Origin: Litoreibacter arenae DSM 19593
Lineage (GTDB): Bacteria; Pseudomonadota; Alphaproteobacteria; Rhodobacterales; Rhodobacteraceae
Direction of reading: 5' to 3'
NCBI RefSeq assembly: GCF_000442275.2
Contig: NZ_KE557314.1
Coordinates: 899,085 to 963,084, forward strand
DNA length: 64,000 nucleotides
This document shows positions 62,952 to 64,000 of this stretch, one piece after another. The notes under the pieces are model-generated. The model made no database searches and had not been told where the DNA came from. It saw only the letters and a list, made by a program, of their open reading frames with translations. How positions within the stretch are numbered: the first letter of the stretch is position 1; each line of letters opens with the position of its first letter. The position numbers and the translations under genes were made by a program.

Positions 62952-63745
62952 TCGGCGGCCTCTATTTCGTTACCGTCGTCGTCCACCTTCTTGATGGTCG
63001 CTTCCCAGTCCTCCTCGCCATAGATCGTGGTCAGGACGTCGGGCGTCAAAGCCTCTGGGGGGCCGTCGAATTCGATGGCACCGAATCGCAGGCCGACGAC
63101 GCGTTGCACGAACATCTGCGCGAGTGCGACATCGTGGATGTTGATGATCGCGGCAAGGCCGCGTTCGGCGCATAGCTCGCAAATCAGGCGCATGATCTGG
63201 CGGCTGGTTTTCGGGTCAAGCGACGCGGTTGGCTCGTCCACCAGCAGAAGTTTGGGATTTTGGATCAACGCGCGGCAGATGCCTACCCGCTGACGTTGAC
63301 CGCCGGATAACTCGTCTGCCCGTTTGTCGGCCATGGCCAGTAGGCCCACGCGGTCAAGCAGCCGGAACGCCTCGTCCACATCCGATTGCGGGTAGCGGCG
63401 GGTCAGGCTGCGCCAGAAGCCGACATAGCCAAGCCTGCCGGACAGCACGTTTTCCATGACGGTCAGACGCTCGACCAAGGCATATTCCTGAAAGATCATG
63501 CCCATCTCACGGCGGGCGCGGCGCAGGCCCGAGGCTTTCAGATGCGTCAGTTCCAGATCGTCGAGCCAGACCTCGCCCGATGTAGGTTCCACAAGGCGGT
63601 TGATGCAGCGGATCAGCGTAGACTTCCCCGCGCCGGAGGGGCCGATCAGGGCCAGAACCTGACCTTCCGGCATTTCAAGGTCGATTGCCTTCAAGGCCTG
63701 ATCGCCCGTGCGATAGGTTTTCACGAGCTTTTTGAGTTTCAGCAT
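62948..63745 (-). CDS. phnC: Phosphonate ABC transporter ATP-binding protein
   Basis: The protein has 265 residues. It shows Walker [11 protein letters not shown]-loop [17 protein letters not shown], signature [15 protein letters not shown], Walker [14 protein letters not shown] and the H-region INIHDVALA typical of PhnC. It energises the two PhnE permeases. It follows phnD by about 64 bp. Confidence 0.95.
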   Translation of the reverse strand: MLKLKKLVKTYRTGDQALKAIDLEMPEGQVLALIGPSGAGKSTLIRCINRLVEPTSGEVWLDDLELTHLKASGLRRARREMGMIFQEYALVERLTVMENVLSGRLGYVGFWRSLTRRYPQSDVDEAFRLLDRVGLLAMADKRADELSGGQRQRVGICRALIQNPKLLLVDEPTASLDPKTSRQIMRLICELCAERGLAAIINIHDVALAQMFVQRVVGLRFGAIEFDGPPEALTPDVLTTIYGEEDWEATIKKVDDDGNEIEAAE

Positions 63746-63809
63746 GTTCTGCCCCGGTCCCCGAAATTAGGTCTGGCGGCACCCGAACGAGCGCCGCCAG
63801 CTTGTTTAG

Positions 63810-64000
63810 TTATTCGCAGGCGTAGCTTACGCCATTGGCCGCGTCGATTTTGCGGATCACGTCCCAGAACTCCTTGTAGTTCATCTCAAGGAATTGCTCT
63901 TCGCCGGATTTGGAGAACTCCTCCAGCAGTGACGTGCCTTCCCATTCAAAGCTGAAGAACGCGTCTTTGATCTGCTCCTGAAGTTCAGGCTTCAGGTTGT
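63810..64000 (-). CDS. phnD: Phosphonate-binding protein PhnD, C-terminal part
   Basis: The gene is cut by the window end and only the last 63 residues are visible. They begin with NLKPELQEQIKDAFFSFEWEG and end with YKEFWDVIRKIDAANGVSYACE and a TAA. The FxWEGT and helical tail pattern fits PhnD periplasmic receptors for phosphonate, phosphite or aminoethylphosphonate. The position at the head of phnCEE supports the call. Confidence 0.88.
   Translation of the reverse strand, partial: NLKPELQEQIKDAFFSFEWEGTSLLEEFSKSGEEQFLEMNYKEFWDVIRKIDAANGVSYACE

Noticed and set aside
1-64000. CRISPR arrays, toxin-antitoxin pairs, prophage or defence islands
   Set aside because: No regularly spaced repeats, cas-like proteins, phage structural genes or paired small toxin/antitoxin frames were found on either strand.

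Overview
The window is 64 kb of GC-rich, densely packed chromosomal DNA. It most likely comes from a marine alphaproteobacterium of the Rhodobacterales (Roseobacter type). Supporting signs are the fbcFBC-ordered cytochrome bc1 operon with a Rhodobacter-like Rieske protein, a serC leader RNA candidate in front of serC-serA, a UPF0314/DUF2585 gene, a BktB-type thiolase, many ATGA or TGATG gene overlaps, and a CtrA-type TTAA-N7-TTAA site.

Layout. 0-5.5 kb: tail of a penicillin-binding protein 1C-like gene, BktB-type thiolase, PPP-type phosphatase, UDP-glucuronate 4-epimerase-like gene, UPF0314 membrane protein and a beta-helix-like membrane protein. 5.6-9.4 kb: serine biosynthesis (serA, serC, divergent serB). 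9.4-14.1 kb: a tightly overlapped operon of class II aldolase, acyl-CoA dehydrogenase, NDP-forming acyl-CoA synthetase and CaiD-like enoyl-CoA hydratase. 14.2-17.5 kb: adenine deaminase and AMP nucleosidase. 17.6-19.99 kb: HU, a DMT exporter and aroC. 20-23.4 kb: TPP riboswitch and thiBPQ. 23.5-26.2 kb: petABC (bc1 complex). 26.4 kb: trmL.

26.8-41.9 kb looks like an accessory block. It holds a decayed cupin gene, a small membrane protein, a PHA synthase, a TetR-controlled HlyD/RbbA/YhhJ-like ABC export system, a DUF924 gene, a P1B-type metal ATPase with a separate HMA metallochaperone, a LysR regulator and a complete IS3-family element. It is bounded by gene debris on the left and the IS on the right.

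41.9-46.3 kb: an overlapped operon dapF-mtaB-GST-paiB-GST-GNAT. 46.4 kb: tRNA-Lys(TTT). 46.7-52.8 kb: creatinase followed by a four-gene polyamine-type ABC importer, one permease of which carries a large internally duplicated insert. 53-58 kb: surface polysaccharide genes (WbpM/CapD-like dehydratase, epimerase, initiating sugar transferase, UDP-glucose dehydrogenase). 58-60.2 kb: PLDc_N small membrane protein, YihY/BrkB protein and a LacI-family repressor. 60.3 kb: tRNA-Arg(CCT). 60.4-64 kb: a phosphonate importer operon phnD-phnC-phnE-phnE-HAD hydrolase, with phnD cut by the window end.

No CRISPR array, prophage or recognisable defence island was seen. The least explained items are the duplicated insert in the PotB-like permease, the CPG metal motif of the P-type ATPase, the 522-residue beta-helix/membrane protein and the caiD-like operon with a class II aldolase.
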